From positions 278,103-342,102 of the forward strand of contig NZ_FNHN01000005.1 in NCBI RefSeq assembly GCF_900103525.1: a DNA stretch of 64,000 nt. The letters are read 5' to 3'. Shown here piece by piece: positions 63,923-64,000 of the stretch; the first letter of the stretch is position 1; every line of letters begins with the position of its first letter. Made by a program: the position numbers and the translations under genes. The notes below the pieces were generated by a model that saw only the letters and a list, made by a program, of their open reading frames with translations, was not told where the DNA came from and did not search any database. The DNA comes from Bacillus sp. OK048. GTDB taxonomy: Bacteria; Bacillota; Bacilli; Bacillales; Cytobacillaceae.

Positions 63923-64000
63923 TTTCTTGGAGAGTTTGATCCTGGCTCAGGACGAACGCTGGCGGCGTGCCTAATACATGCAAGTCGAGCGAATCTTGAG
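63923..64000 (+). rRNA. 16S ribosomal RNA, 5' end (partial)
   Basis: GGAGAGTTTGATCCTGGCTC begins at 63929, followed by the conserved GACGAACGCTGGCGGCGTGC and CTAATACATGCAAGTCGAGC. The mature end is placed about six bases earlier by comparison with the B. subtilis 5' end (TTTATCGGAG). It runs off the window. Confidence 0.97.

Overview
The window looks like chromosome of a low-GC, endospore-forming Bacillales bacterium (Bacillus/Neobacillus-like). The evidence is an epsA-B-C-D...L-M-N order like the Bacillus subtilis eps operon, SinR/SinI-type regulators, a serA T-box, BdbC/BdbD, a SleB-type hydrolase, strong AGGAGG ribosome binding sites and a 16S rRNA start typical of Bacillus.

Region 1 (about 1-27.8 kb) is one long plus-strand exopolysaccharide locus. 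It has a sigma-A promoter with SinR-like operators, the chain-length/tyrosine-kinase pair epsAB, a probable EAR antitermination RNA followed by a perfect hairpin, then epsC, galU, epsD, several glycosyltransferases, the EpsG-type polymerase, galE, epsL, epsM and epsN. A SinR-like repressor gene follows epsN. Beyond it lies a more AT-rich, variable module: glycosyltransferases, a CDP-glycerol-type phosphotransferase, a Wzx-type flippase, acyltransferases and a VanZ-like protein. Two genes are decayed: an EpsF-like gene with two nonsense codons and a frameshifted acyltransferase. An IS3-family element sits at 28-29.2 kb, directly beside a promoter carrying a perfect SinR-type operator.

Region 2 (29.4-34.2 kb) holds two equally spaced copies of a minus-strand lactonase-DUF421 pair. 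Between them, on the plus strand, is a cyclic-di-GMP-I riboswitch followed by a 42-codon SinI-like antirepressor gene with its own terminator. Together with the SinR-like gene and the SinR-type operators this suggests a circuit: c-di-GMP -> riboswitch -> SinI-like antirepressor -> SinR-like repressor -> exopolysaccharide operon. This is the most striking system in the window.

Region 3 (34.3-44.1 kb) is mostly household genes: bdbDC, dps, a LysM/SleB hydrolase, a 52-bp tandem repeat, a HAD hydrolase, serA with a T-box leader, and hom-thrC-thrB.

Region 4 (44.1-56.8 kb) has a 1082-aa MalT-like/BTAD (SARP-like) regulator, a branched-chain-type ABC transporter operon continuing into a KAS III-like enzyme, an alpha/beta hydrolase and an SDR, and then an acyl-CoA ligase. 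Two promoters here share the same layout: heptamer TGTAACT twice at 11-bp period, then 9 bp to a -10 box. That is how SARP-type activators bind, so they are probably the targets of the neighbouring regulator.

Region 5 (56.8-61 kb) is a sulfur-handling cluster: a divergent LysR gene, TusA-like, DsrE-like, a TusA-OsmC fusion, a MetE-catalytic-domain protein and OsmC. The window ends with a DEAD-box helicase, tRNA-Ala(GGC), an MgtC-family protein, and the tandem promoters and first bases of a 16S rRNA gene.
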